Of a DNA stretch of 64,000 bases, positions 45,537 through 53,600 are shown one piece after another. A program made the position numbers and the translations under genes. The stretch's first letter is position 1. The number at the start of each line of letters is the position of its first letter. This DNA comes from Clostridiales bacterium (GTDB lineage: Bacteria > Bacillota > Clostridia > Christensenellales > UBA1242), in the NCBI GenBank assembly GCA_015055605.1, contig SVHV01000003.1:1-64000 (forward strand). The letters run 5' to 3'. The notes below the pieces were generated by a model that worked only from the letters and a program-made list of their open reading frames with translations, had not been told where the DNA came from and ran no database searches.

Positions 45537-45565
45537 ACGAAAAAAACTAGTTTACACATATTATA

Positions 45566-45584
45566 TATGAAATTATATTTCATA
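45566..45584. promoter_or_regulatory. Palindrome between the calcium pump gene and nrdG
   Basis: Perfect 8-3-8 inverted repeat TATGAAAT-TAT-ATTTCATA, 30 bp upstream of the nrdG -35. No known regulator consensus was matched (Rex, Fur and FNR spacing do not fit). Confidence 0.45.
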
Positions 45585-45613
45585 AGAATATTATATATAG
45601 GTATCTTTATAAA

Positions 45614-45642
45614 GTGACAAACTACTACCATTTTGGTATAAT
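45614..45642 (+). promoter_or_regulatory. Promoter of nrdG giving a leaderless transcript
   Basis: Plus-strand -35 GTGACA (45614-45619), 17-bp spacer, extended -10 TGGTATAAT (hexamer 45637-45642). Only six bases separate the -10 from the ATG, so the transcript should begin at or within a base or two of the start codon. Confidence 0.8.
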
Positions 45643-45648
45643 CACTAT

Positions 45649-46338
45649 ATGAGAATATCAGGATTTCAAAAATTATCATTAGTAGATTATGACGGACACA
45701 TAGCCTGTACTGTGTTTACACCAGGCTGTAATTTTGCATGTCCATTCTGCCACAATTCAGGATTAGTAACACACATCAACGAAAACGACTTTATATCCAA
45801 AGAAGAAGTCTTTGCTCATCTAAAAAAGAGAGAGGGTATCATTGATGCCATTGTAATATCAGGAGGAGAACCAACACTACAGCCCGACCTTGTTGATTTC
45901 ATCAAGGAACTCAAGCAATACAAAGTTCTAATCAAATTAGACACTAACGGAACAAACCTACCAGTCGTAAAAGAACTAGTCGAAAACAATCTGATAGATT
46001 ATATTGCTATGGATATAAAGAACTCTATGCAAAAATACTCTACAACTATTGCAAGAGATATAGAAGCAGACCAAATATTAGACACCATTAAATACATCAT
46101 GTCATCTGGCATTGACTATGAGTTCCGAACAACCTTAGTCAAAAACTTCCACACTAGAGAAGATATAGAAAGCATATCAACTATGCTAAAAGGAGCAAAA
46201 AAATACTGCCTACAAAAATTCGTAGACAATGATAATTGCATAAGTTCTGGTCTATCTGAAATATCCAAAACCGAAGCAGAAGAACTACAAAAAATCGCTC
46301 AAAATCATATAGAAAAAACCATACTTAGAGGATATTAG
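45649..46338 (+). CDS. nrdG: Anaerobic ribonucleotide reductase activating protein
   Basis: A 229-residue radical SAM enzyme that installs the glycyl radical on class III ribonucleotide reductase. The 4Fe-4S motif CX3CX2C is at Cys27, Cys31 and Cys34 (CNFACPFC), followed by the GGEPT SAM-binding motif near residue 73 and LDTNGT. The start MRISGFQKLSLVDYDG is the normal beginning of this subfamily, so the ATG is secure even though no ribosome binding site precedes it. The promoter places +1 at the ATG, implying a leaderless mRNA. Its likely partner nrdD is convergent at 47377-49746. Confidence 0.92.
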   Translation: MRISGFQKLSLVDYDGHIACTVFTPGCNFACPFCHNSGLVTHINENDFISKEEVFAHLKKREGIIDAIVISGGEPTLQPDLVDFIKELKQYKVLIKLDTNGTNLPVVKELVENNLIDYIAMDIKNSMQKYSTTIARDIEADQILDTIKYIMSSGIDYEFRTTLVKNFHTREDIESISTMLKGAKKYCLQKFVDNDNCISSGLSEISKTEAEELQKIAQNHIEKTILRGY

Positions 46339-46429
46339 AAGCACAATCAAAAAAATTGTGATTTAGACTAAATTATATAATCTGACAATATCTATATGCC
46401 TATTGTCAATACCACAACATATCAAAACA

Positions 46430-46460
46430 AAAAAGACTTGTATATAAAACAAGTCTTTTT
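46430..46460. terminator. Bidirectional terminator between nrdG and trxB
   Basis: A 12-bp stem (AAAAAGACTTGT and its complement) with a 7-base loop and T runs on both strands. Confidence 0.9.
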
Positions 46461-46467
46461 ATTTACA

Positions 46468-47373
46468 TTATAAAGTATTGATATAATTACAAGCATTAGT
46501 TGCTGCAACTGCACCGTCACCTATCGCAGTAGTAACCTGTCTTACAGTCTTTCTTCTGCAATCTCCTGCAACAAAGAATCCTGGGGTCTTAGTAGCAGTA
46601 GTTTCGTCACAATCAAAGTATCCATCTTTGTCTAGATCAGCCAAATTTTCAAACTTCTTATTATCAGGAACTTGACCAATTGCAACAAATAAAGGTGTAT
46701 CTTCTATAACAAATGTAGTTTTATCTTCTCTCTCAAACTTAATACCTTTGAGCTCTTTTTCTCCTAACAATTCAACAGTTTTTGATTTTCTAGTAATAAC
46801 AATATTATCCCTCTTCTCTACAGCCTTTACAAGGTTATCATCACCAAAGAACTTATCAAACATAATAACTAGATTTACTTTACTACAAATATCACTGAGA
46901 AGTAGTGCATATTGCAAAGCTGTATTGCCATCACCGATAAGTGTTACCTCTTTACCTGCATAGAAAGGGCCATCACATATTGCACAATAGTAAACACCAT
47001 GTCCAATCAAATCTTCTTCGTTAGGAAGTCTTAGTTTTCTATGCTTAACACCAGTTGCAACAATAACCGCTAGTCCTTCATACTCACCAAACTCACCCTT
47101 TACTTTAAACACCCCATCTACCTTTTCTATAGACTCAATTTTATCAAATTCAAAATCAACACCCAAGGCAGATATTTGGTCAAATAAATCTTCACTGAGT
47201 TTTGCTCCTGATATTTGTTTAATAGTAGGATAATTCTCTACTTTTGGACTTTGAGCAATCTGTCCTCCAACAGACTCCCCCTCAATAAGCAAAACCTTCT
47301 TACCATTTCTTAAAGAATAGAGTGCCGAAGTCATACCCGACACTCCACCTCCGATTACAATTATATCGTACAT
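46468..47373 (-). CDS. trxB: Thioredoxin reductase-like flavoprotein without the NADPH motif
   Basis: A 301-residue FAD disulfide reductase. FAD-binding GGGVSGM (8-14), the redox-active pair Cys130/Cys133 (CAICDGPFY) and the C-terminal VAGDCR are present. In the pyridine-nucleotide domain GDGNTALQYALLL keeps part of the glycine motif, but the HRRxxFR motif that holds the NADPH phosphate is replaced by VIMFDKFFGD. Such loss is known in ferredoxin-linked (FFTR-type) reductases of clostridia, so ferredoxin could be the electron donor. It lies 3 bases after nrdD and is cotranscribed. Reduction of the NrdD redoxin domain is a likely task. Confidence 0.88.
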   Translation of the reverse strand: MYDIIVIGGGVSGMTSALYSLRNGKKVLLIEGESVGGQIAQSPKVENYPTIKQISGAKLSEDLFDQISALGVDFEFDKIESIEKVDGVFKVKGEFGEYEGLAVIVATGVKHRKLRLPNEEDLIGHGVYYCAICDGPFYAGKEVTLIGDGNTALQYALLLSDICSKVNLVIMFDKFFGDDNLVKAVEKRDNIVITRKSKTVELLGEKELKGIKFEREDKTTFVIEDTPLFVAIGQVPDNKKFENLADLDKDGYFDCDETTATKTPGFFVAGDCRRKTVRQVTTAIGDGAVAATNACNYINTL

Positions 47374-47376
47374 CTT

Positions 47377-49746
47377 TTATTTACTCTCTTCTATGTATCT
47401 TCTAATCTCACTAGCATTATCAAAATATCTAATACCATCAGCAGTAGGAACTAATAATGTAGGAGCTTTTTTAACATTAAATTTGTTTGTTAGTTCAGAA
47501 TTTTCTTCTGCATCTATAACGATATATTCTTTACCAGCCTTATCAAGTAGCATTTTTGCCATCTTGCAATTAGGACAAGTCTTTGTAGCAAATAATGTAA
47601 TCTTATCTAATACTAAATCTGCAGTATTATTTTTTGCTTCACAATCTTCACAACATTTACCCTTGTTTAGTTTGCTGGTAGCAATATCGTAAGTTTTTCT
47701 TTCTTTAAACTCTTGTGATTTACCATCATTCCAGTTCTGAACTGGTCTATAGTAACCAGTAATTCTACTATAAACCTCAGTCTTTGCACCACACTCAGGA
47801 CACTCATAATGCTCACCTGCAATATATCCATGAGTTCTACATACTGAATATGTAGGAGACATAGTATAGTATGGTAATTTATAATTCTCAGCAATCTTTC
47901 TAACTAAGTTCATTGTTGCCTTCCAATCTTCTAGTTTTTCACCTAAGAAAGCATGGAATACTGTACCAGAAGTATATAAAGTTTGAAGGTTATCTTGAAT
48001 ATCAAGAGCCTCAAAAATATCACTAGTAAAGCCTACTGGCAAATGTGAACTATTTGTATAGTATGGAACATTATCATTTTGAGATGCAGTAATAATATCT
48101 GGATATCTCTCTCTATCATGTTTAGCTAGTCTAAATGATGTACTCTCAGCAGGAGTAGCCTCTAAGTTGTACAAGTCACCATATTTCTCTTGATAATCAC
48201 TTAGTCTATTTCTCATGTGGTTAAGAACTTTAGCAGTAAAGTCTTGAGCCTCTTTATTTGTTAAGTCTTTTCCTAACCAAATAGCATTTAGACAAGCCTC
48301 ATTCATACCAACTAGACCGATTGTGCTGAAGTGGTTATTAAAGGTTCCCAAATATCTCTTTGTATATGGATACAAACCAACCTCTAATAGTTTTGTAATA
48401 ACCTCTCTCTTTGTCTTAAGAGATCTGGCAGAAATATCCATCATCTTATCTAGTCTTTCAAAGAACTCATCTTCTGTCTTTGATAGATAAGCAATTCTAG
48501 GCATATTGATTGTTACAACACCTACACTACCAGTACTCTCACCAGAACCAAAGAATCCACCAGATTTCTTTCTAAGCTCTCTTAGATCTAGTCTTAGTCT
48601 ACAACACATACTTCTAACATCACTAGGCTCCATATCAGAGTTAATATAGTTAGAGAAATATGGAGTACCATATTTTGTTGTCATCTCGAATAACAATTTA
48701 TTATTCTCTGTTTCGCTCCAGTCAAAGTCTCTTGTGATTGAATATGTTGGGATAGGATACTGGAATCCTCTACCATTAGCATCACCCTCAATCATAAGCT
48801 CGATAAATGCTTTGTTTATCATAGCCATTTCTTTTTCACAGTCTTTGTACTTGAAGTCCATCTCTTTGCCACCAACAATGGCATTTAACTCGGCTAAGTC
48901 ATTTGGAACAACCCAGTCAAGTGTAATATTGGTAAATGGAGCTTGTGTTCCCCATCTAGATGGAGTATTTACGCCATAAATAAAGCTCTGTATGCATTGT
49001 TTAACTTCTTTATAAGATAAATTATCTACCTTTACAAATGGAGCTAAGTATGTATCAAAAGATGAGAATGCTTGTGCTCCCGCCCATTCATTTTGCATGA
49101 TACCTAAGAAGTTTACCATCTGGTTACAAAGTGTAGACAAGTGACTAGCTGGTGTAGAAGTAATCTTACCTACAACACCACCTAAACCTTCTTGAATAAG
49201 TTGTTTAAGTGACCAACCAGCACAGTAACCAGTAAGCATAGACAAATCGTGGATATGAATATCGGCATTCTTGTGTGCTTGTTCGATTTCCTTATCGTAA
49301 ACTTCACTTAACCAGTAGTTAGCTGTAATTGCACCAGAGTTACTAAGAATCAAACCACCTACAGAGTATGTAACAGTTGAGTTCTCTTTTACTCTCCAGT
49401 CTGCAAGGTTAAGATATTTATCAACAGTAGACTTGTAGTCCATAACTGTTTCATGAATATTTCTAACTTTCTCGTGGTCTTTTCTATATATAATGTATGC
49501 TTTGGCAACATTTTCATAACCATTAGTCATAAGAACATTTTCTACAATGTCTTGAACGTCTTCAACAGAAGGGACTCTATCCTCAAATTTCTCAACTAGA
49601 TTTAGCTCAGTAATCTTAGCCATCTTTTTACAATCTTTGATCTCTCCATCTCCTAGAGCAATCATTGCCTTTGCGATAGCATTCTCAATTTTGCCTATAT
49701 CATAGTCTACTAATCTGCCGTCTCTTTTTCTAATTTTAGTAATCAT
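47377..49746 (-). CDS. nrdD: Class III ribonucleotide reductase with fused glutaredoxin-like domain
   Basis: Makes deoxyribonucleotides from ribonucleoside triphosphates under anaerobic conditions with a glycyl radical. The 789-residue protein has an N-terminal ATP-cone (about 1-90, start ITKIRKRDGR), the ten-stranded barrel, the zinc cysteines (CPEC and CCEDC) and the glycyl-radical loop RITGYYRPVQ near 664. An additional C-terminal domain (about 713-789) has a glutaredoxin/NrdH-like fold start with CPNC at 724-727 and the cis-proline-type KKAPTLL. The fusion suggests that disulfide electrons, supplied by the adjacent TrxB-like protein, replace formate as reductant; this is inference from family knowledge. 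Expression is probably controlled by NrdR. Confidence 0.94.
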   Translation of the reverse strand: MITKIRKRDGRLVDYDIGKIENAIAKAMIALGDGEIKDCKKMAKITELNLVEKFEDRVPSVEDVQDIVENVLMTNGYENVAKAYIIYRKDHEKVRNIHETVMDYKSTVDKYLNLADWRVKENSTVTYSVGGLILSNSGAITANYWLSEVYDKEIEQAHKNADIHIHDLSMLTGYCAGWSLKQLIQEGLGGVVGKITSTPASHLSTLCNQMVNFLGIMQNEWAGAQAFSSFDTYLAPFVKVDNLSYKEVKQCIQSFIYGVNTPSRWGTQAPFTNITLDWVVPNDLAELNAIVGGKEMDFKYKDCEKEMAMINKAFIELMIEGDANGRGFQYPIPTYSITRDFDWSETENNKLLFEMTTKYGTPYFSNYINSDMEPSDVRSMCCRLRLDLRELRKKSGGFFGSGESTGSVGVVTINMPRIAYLSKTEDEFFERLDKMMDISARSLKTKREVITKLLEVGLYPYTKRYLGTFNNHFSTIGLVGMNEACLNAIWLGKDLTNKEAQDFTAKVLNHMRNRLSDYQEKYGDLYNLEATPAESTSFRLAKHDRERYPDIITASQNDNVPYYTNSSHLPVGFTSDIFEALDIQDNLQTLYTSGTVFHAFLGEKLEDWKATMNLVRKIAENYKLPYYTMSPTYSVCRTHGYIAGEHYECPECGAKTEVYSRITGYYRPVQNWNDGKSQEFKERKTYDIATSKLNKGKCCEDCEAKNNTADLVLDKITLFATKTCPNCKMAKMLLDKAGKEYIVIDAEENSELTNKFNVKKAPTLLVPTADGIRYFDNASEIRRYIEESK

Positions 49747-49764
49747 TTCTTTAAAATCTCCTTA

Positions 49765-49780
49765 TCACTATATATTGTAT
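49765..49780. promoter_or_regulatory. NrdR-type box 1
   Basis: TCACTATATATTGTAT fits the NrdR consensus core CwAtATaTwG. It lies downstream of the nrdD start point, within the leader. Confidence 0.75.
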
Positions 49781-49796
49781 TTTTCCAAACAGCCAA

Positions 49797-49813
49797 AGCA
49801 CATATCTTGTGGT
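49797..49813. promoter_or_regulatory. Degenerate NrdR-type box 2
   Basis: CACATATCTTGTGG resembles the box with one base missing. Its centre is midway between boxes 1 and 3, about 32-33 bp (three helical turns) from each. Confidence 0.45.
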
Positions 49814-49823
49814 TGTCTTCTAC

Positions 49824-49853
49824 ATCTTATCACTATATGTTGTGGTTAGTCAA
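49824..49853 (-). promoter_or_regulatory. Promoter of nrdD-trxB
   Basis: Minus-strand -35 TTGACT (49848-49853) and -10 TAAGAT (49824-49829) with an 18-bp spacer that contains NrdR box 3. Confidence 0.75.
49830..49845. promoter_or_regulatory. NrdR-type box 3
   Basis: TCACTATATGTTGTGG matches the NrdR consensus and fills the spacer of the nrdD promoter, an ideal place for repression when dATP is plentiful. Confidence 0.78.
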
Positions 49854-50158
49854 ACAAAATGACCAATATTTAGCAGTTTAATTTTTTTATAAATTATTAT
49901 CAAATTTTTATATTAACGCCACTTTTCTCTTGACTTTTATTTTATCACTCAAAGGCACTATCACACATCTATATATGTTTCTGTCAAAAACCCTCACAAT
50001 ATCGTCCCTAAAGTATCATTTGACTAGATTTGTTTCTCAAAATCACCAGCAAAACAATATTTTGACTATTCAAACAATACAAAATAATATTACTAAATTC
50101 TCTAAATTTTACACCACAAAATATAGTGAAAATTAGTTATAAAAAAATAATCAAATAA
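49854..50158. other. AT-rich intergenic region with no supported gene
   Basis: About 300 bases between the nrdD promoter and the terminator of the ROK gene. A 68-codon plus-strand frame exists but lacks a ribosome binding site and protein-like composition. Nothing else was recognised. Confidence 0.6.
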
Positions 50159-50190
50159 AAAAGAGCAACTATATCTAGTTACCCTTTTCA
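50158..50190 (-). terminator. Terminator after the ROK kinase gene
   Basis: An 11-base imperfect stem (AAAGGGTAACT against AGTTGCTCTTT, with wobble pairs) followed by six T on the minus strand. Confidence 0.75.
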
Positions 50191-50198
50191 ATCATAAA

Positions 50199-51104
50199 TT
50201 AATCAAACAACACTGCACCAGCAAGTATTCCAGCATCATTTCCTAGACTCGCAATCTTAATATCTACAGGAGGAGCACCTTTGTATCCATAACCTATAGC
50301 CTTTGCTTTTTCTATAGCAAGATTTACAATCTCTGGAGCATGAACTAGTCCACCACCTACAACAATTGTATCCGGTCTAAATATATTACTGTATGCGGTA
50401 AATGCATATACCAATCTATTTGTATATTCCTCTACAATATCTTTAGCAACTTCGTCACCTGCTAGATATGCTTTTTCTATATCAGAGGCCTGTATTTTGT
50501 CTTCTTTTACCAAAATAGACTCTCTACCCTCACTCAGCATTTCTTTAGCCAAATCGGATAGTGCAGCACACGATACATATCTCTCCATACAGCCTTTATT
50601 GCCACAGCCACATTCTTTGCCACCATAAACCAGAGGAATATGACCTACTTCTCCAGCGCCACCTTGACCTTCATAAAGTTTACCACCGAGAATAATACCT
50701 CCACCCATTCCTGTTCCGAATGTAAGCATTACCATATTAGTAGAGCCCTTTCCTACACCTAAGCCATATTCAGCAATAGCAGCCATATCTCCATCATTTT
50801 TAACAATGACAGGTAGACTGGTTATCTTCTCCATCTCATCTAAGAGATTACAATTACTTAGTTTAAGATTTGCACTAAGGAGCACTACTCCTTGACGGAG
50901 AATGCCAGGACAGCCTAGAGATATACCCTTAATATCACTTGCCTTAACATTATTCTCAGCCATTAATTCTTTTAGAACCTTAGCAACCACTTTCATTACA
51001 TGCTCAGTGTCGGTTTTTGCAGATAATTTACTGATAATTTTAGTTCCGTCAATAAGACCCGCCTTAACTGTAGTACCACCTATATCTATACCTATTACAT
51101 ACAT
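50199..51104 (-). CDS. ROK-family sugar kinase, probable glucokinase
   Basis: A 301-residue cytoplasmic kinase. The ATP-binding IGIDIGGTTVKAGL start, the catalytic VKNDGDMAAIAE aspartate region and the ROK zinc site GHIPLVYGG...CGCGNKGCMERY (His and three Cys) are intact. Glucose phosphorylation is the usual role of this Firmicute subgroup, but N-acetyl-sugars are possible. There is no DNA-binding domain, so it is not a ROK repressor. It begins 15 bases after the metallo-hydrolase gene and shares its transcript. Confidence 0.9.
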   Translation of the reverse strand: MYVIGIDIGGTTVKAGLIDGTKIISKLSAKTDTEHVMKVVAKVLKELMAENNVKASDIKGISLGCPGILRQGVVLLSANLKLSNCNLLDEMEKITSLPVIVKNDGDMAAIAEYGLGVGKGSTNMVMLTFGTGMGGGIILGGKLYEGQGGAGEVGHIPLVYGGKECGCGNKGCMERYVSCAALSDLAKEMLSEGRESILVKEDKIQASDIEKAYLAGDEVAKDIVEEYTNRLVYAFTAYSNIFRPDTIVVGGGLVHAPEIVNLAIEKAKAIGYGYKGAPPVDIKIASLGNDAGILAGAVLFD

Positions 51105-51119
51105 TGTACAATTTCTCCT

Positions 51120-52376
51120 TTATGCAACACAGACTCTTCTTTTATCAAAAACAATATCCATCACCAATAGAGCAGAAGAACCTTCAACACTTCCTGGTGT
51201 AAAATTATCACTAACATCTGTATTTTCCATTCCAAACACAATTGAGCCTAAAATATCTACTGTTAATAAAATGTTACCATTATTGTCTGTTCTATACAAA
51301 TCAATATTGTTGTCATAATTATAAAATAAATCTAAAACAGTTTTGTGTGGATGACCATAAGAATTTCCTTCACCACACTGAATAATAGCATACTCTGGAT
51401 CAATAGCCTGTATAAATGGAAGGGTTGTTGCATTACTACTACCATGGTGTCCAACTTTGAGTACATCAACATTATAATCATCACCATAAGCCTGCACATA
51501 TTCAGCAAGATTATCTAGTTCTGCATCTCCAGTAAACATAATTCTTTTACCCGCATACTCAAGCATCAATATAGGCGAATAATCATTAGGATCCGAATAT
51601 GAAATCACATCTAAGGTTGGGGTTAAAAAATTAAAAGTATATTGATAATCTTCATCACCATAAACAACAGTATTAGTAAAGTCGCTATTTTTATTAAACA
51701 CCTCAACAATACAATTTTCATTGTAAGCAGATAGCATAAATTTTCCATAAGTTGCTGAGGTACTTTTATATCCATCTCCATAATTAAAGTCATCAGGTAA
51801 CTGAGCATCATAAGTAGCATGAGTAGCCTCATTATTTGGTCTAAAAATATATTTTACTTCGTAATTATCAATTACCCATGACATATTACCTGCATGGTCA
51901 GAGTCTTGATGGGTAAGGAGTAGATAATCAAAAGTTGTTATATCGTTTGCTGTTGTATATGCAGTAATCGCATTCTTCGCATCATTATATTCACCACTAT
52001 CTATTATCATATTTTTACCGTCAGGCAATTCAATAATAATACAATCGCCCTGCCCCACATCAATAAAGGCAATCTCTAGGTCTTTAAGAACATCTACAGT
52101 AGTTGTAACATTCTTAAAGTCTGCAGCATTAAGCGAGCCATTACCTCCTGCCGATTCGCCACCATCACCAGAATCTCCTCCACCCTCTGGTTCTTCTTGT
52201 TGAGGAGGTGTTGCAGAAGGATTTAGTTTCTCAATTATTTTATCTAATACTCCAGTATAATATAGAACTGCAAGCATAATAACCATCAAAGCAAGTATCA
52301 CAAGTAATGCCTTCCAGTGATGCTTCACTACTCTCTGCATTTCTTTTTGTTGTTTCTTTGTATATCGTCTAGCCAC
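51120..52376 (-). CDS. Membrane-anchored ComEC/Rec2-like metallo-beta-lactamase-fold hydrolase
   Basis: A 418-residue protein with a basic N-terminus, one membrane helix (about 23-44), a low-complexity Pro/Glu/Gly/Ser linker (50-80) and a beta-lactamase-fold domain outside the membrane. Metal ligands are visible: THQDSDHAGN (HxDxDH), TGDAE and VGHHGS. This stand-alone domain resembles the C-terminal part of the DNA-uptake protein ComEC and is thought to act on nucleic acid or phosphodiester substrates; the true substrate is unknown. It starts at GTG, 7 bases after GAGGAGGG, under the promoter at 52402-52431. Confidence 0.88.
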   Translation of the reverse strand: MARRYTKKQQKEMQRVVKHHWKALLVILALMVIMLAVLYYTGVLDKIIEKLNPSATPPQQEEPEGGGDSGDGGESAGGNGSLNAADFKNVTTTVDVLKDLEIAFIDVGQGDCIIIELPDGKNMIIDSGEYNDAKNAITAYTTANDITTFDYLLLTHQDSDHAGNMSWVIDNYEVKYIFRPNNEATHATYDAQLPDDFNYGDGYKSTSATYGKFMLSAYNENCIVEVFNKNSDFTNTVVYGDEDYQYTFNFLTPTLDVISYSDPNDYSPILMLEYAGKRIMFTGDAELDNLAEYVQAYGDDYNVDVLKVGHHGSSNATTLPFIQAIDPEYAIIQCGEGNSYGHPHKTVLDLFYNYDNNIDLYRTDNNGNILLTVDILGSIVFGMENTDVSDNFTPGSVEGSSALLVMDIVFDKRRVCVA

Positions 52377-52401
52377 TATTTCCCTCCTCTATTACAAAAA
52401 T

Positions 52402-52431
52402 ATTTTATTGTATTTCAAATCTTTTTGTCAA
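52402..52431 (-). promoter_or_regulatory. Promoter of the metallo-hydrolase/ROK operon
   Basis: Minus-strand -35 TTGACA (52426-52431), 18-bp spacer, -10 TAAAAT (52402-52407). Confidence 0.7.
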
Positions 52432-52582
52432 CCAAACTATAGCCCTACTCCTCAATACTTAATATATTCACATATCTGCAAATGTATATATGTTAAGACA
52501 TACAAACAACAAAACATTCGCCATTTTTACCTAAAAAACATACTTTTTGCATATAGTATATAGTTAATTATATAAATTCATT

Positions 52583-52610
52583 TTGAAATAAAAATATTTA
52601 ATTGTATACT
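52583..52610 (+). promoter_or_regulatory. Promoter of the nucleoside hydrolase gene
   Basis: Plus-strand -35 TTGAAA (52583-52588), 16-bp spacer, -10 TATACT (52605-52610), about 28 bases before the start codon. Confidence 0.6.
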
Positions 52611-52638
52611 AAAAGAACTGAAAAGCGAGGTACACCCT

Positions 52639-53553
52639 ATGGCAACAAAGAAAAGAAATGTTATATTAGATGTAGACACAGGAATAGATGACGCAGTCGC
52701 TATTGCACTAGCAACATACTCAAATAAACTAAATGTAAAACTCATAACAACTATTGCAGGTAACCTATCAGTTAATGCAGTAACAAAAAACACACTTAAT
52801 TTTTTGCAAGCGATTAACAAAAGAAATATCCCTGTTGCTGTAGGTGCAAATAAGCCTATGGAAAGAGAAAAAGACAATTCCATACAGGCACACGGCAAGA
52901 GAGGTTTAGGTAAATATAAGTTCCCTCCTCTAGAACTCACTCCAGACAAACTCCCTGCAGTTGAAAAAATGCACCAAATCATAATGAGAGCAAAAAAGAA
53001 AGTTACCATTATTGCATTAGGACCACTTACAAATGTTGCAGAATTACTTATTAAATATCCGGAAGTAAAAGAAAATATTGACTATATCTTAATTAGTAGT
53101 GGACTTTTGCACGATAGCAAGAGAAATCCATATCTTAGTTTCAATGTAATGCAAGATCCAGAAGCTGCCAGATATGTTCTAAAACTTGCAGACAAGGTAG
53201 TCATCTGTCCTAGCAACCACGGTCATACTGCGTTCTTAACTCCAGAAGAAGTTGAAAGAACTAGAACAACAAACAAGACCGGCGAAATGCTAGAATTTAT
53301 ATTTAGAAGTTACAAAGATAGACATGTAAAAGTAGGAATTGCAACACATGACCCTTGCGCAGTAGTCTATGCAGCACATCCTGAGTATTTCTCAAAAGAA
53401 GGAATGTATGTTCATATTAGATTCTTACAGAAACAAGGTACTGGTGTAATCGACTTTGACACAAATAGAGAGCCAAACATGAAAGTCGCAACAAAAATAT
53501 CTATTAAAAGATTTAAAAAACTATACTTTGAAACTCTAAAGAAAATGCCTTAA
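52639..53553 (+). CDS. Inosine/uridine-preferring nucleoside hydrolase
   Basis: A 304-residue hydrolase that splits ribonucleosides into base and ribose for salvage. The calcium-binding signature LDVDTGIDDAVAI near residues 10-22 and the second metal/ribose motif THDPCAV near 240 are present. The middle block ALGPLTNVA is typical. Substrate preference (purine or pyrimidine) cannot be told. It is monocistronic, with GAGGT upstream of the ATG and a strong terminator shared with pheT. Confidence 0.93.
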   Translation: MATKKRNVILDVDTGIDDAVAIALATYSNKLNVKLITTIAGNLSVNAVTKNTLNFLQAINKRNIPVAVGANKPMEREKDNSIQAHGKRGLGKYKFPPLELTPDKLPAVEKMHQIIMRAKKKVTIIALGPLTNVAELLIKYPEVKENIDYILISSGLLHDSKRNPYLSFNVMQDPEAARYVLKLADKVVICPSNHGHTAFLTPEEVERTRTTNKTGEMLEFIFRSYKDRHVKVGIATHDPCAVVYAAHPEYFSKEGMYVHIRFLQKQGTGVIDFDTNREPNMKVATKISIKRFKKLYFETLKKMP

Positions 53554-53557
53554 TAAA

Positions 53558-53589
53558 AAAAACCTACTATCACAAAATAGTAGGTTTTT
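53558..53589. terminator. Bidirectional terminator between the nucleoside hydrolase gene and pheT
   Basis: A 13-bp stem (AAAAACCTACTAT and its complement) with a 6-base loop and T-rich flanks on both strands. Confidence 0.9.
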
Positions 53590-53600
53590 ATTTTTTTGTA

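Noticed and set aside
49930-50136. 68-codon plus-strand frame in the nrdD-ROK gap
   Set aside because: No ribosome binding site, composition of AT-rich intergenic DNA, and no sign of a coding bias.
52578-53009. 143-codon minus-strand frame opposite the nucleoside hydrolase
   Set aside because: It overlaps conserved catalytic motifs of the hydrolase on the other strand and has no translation start signal.
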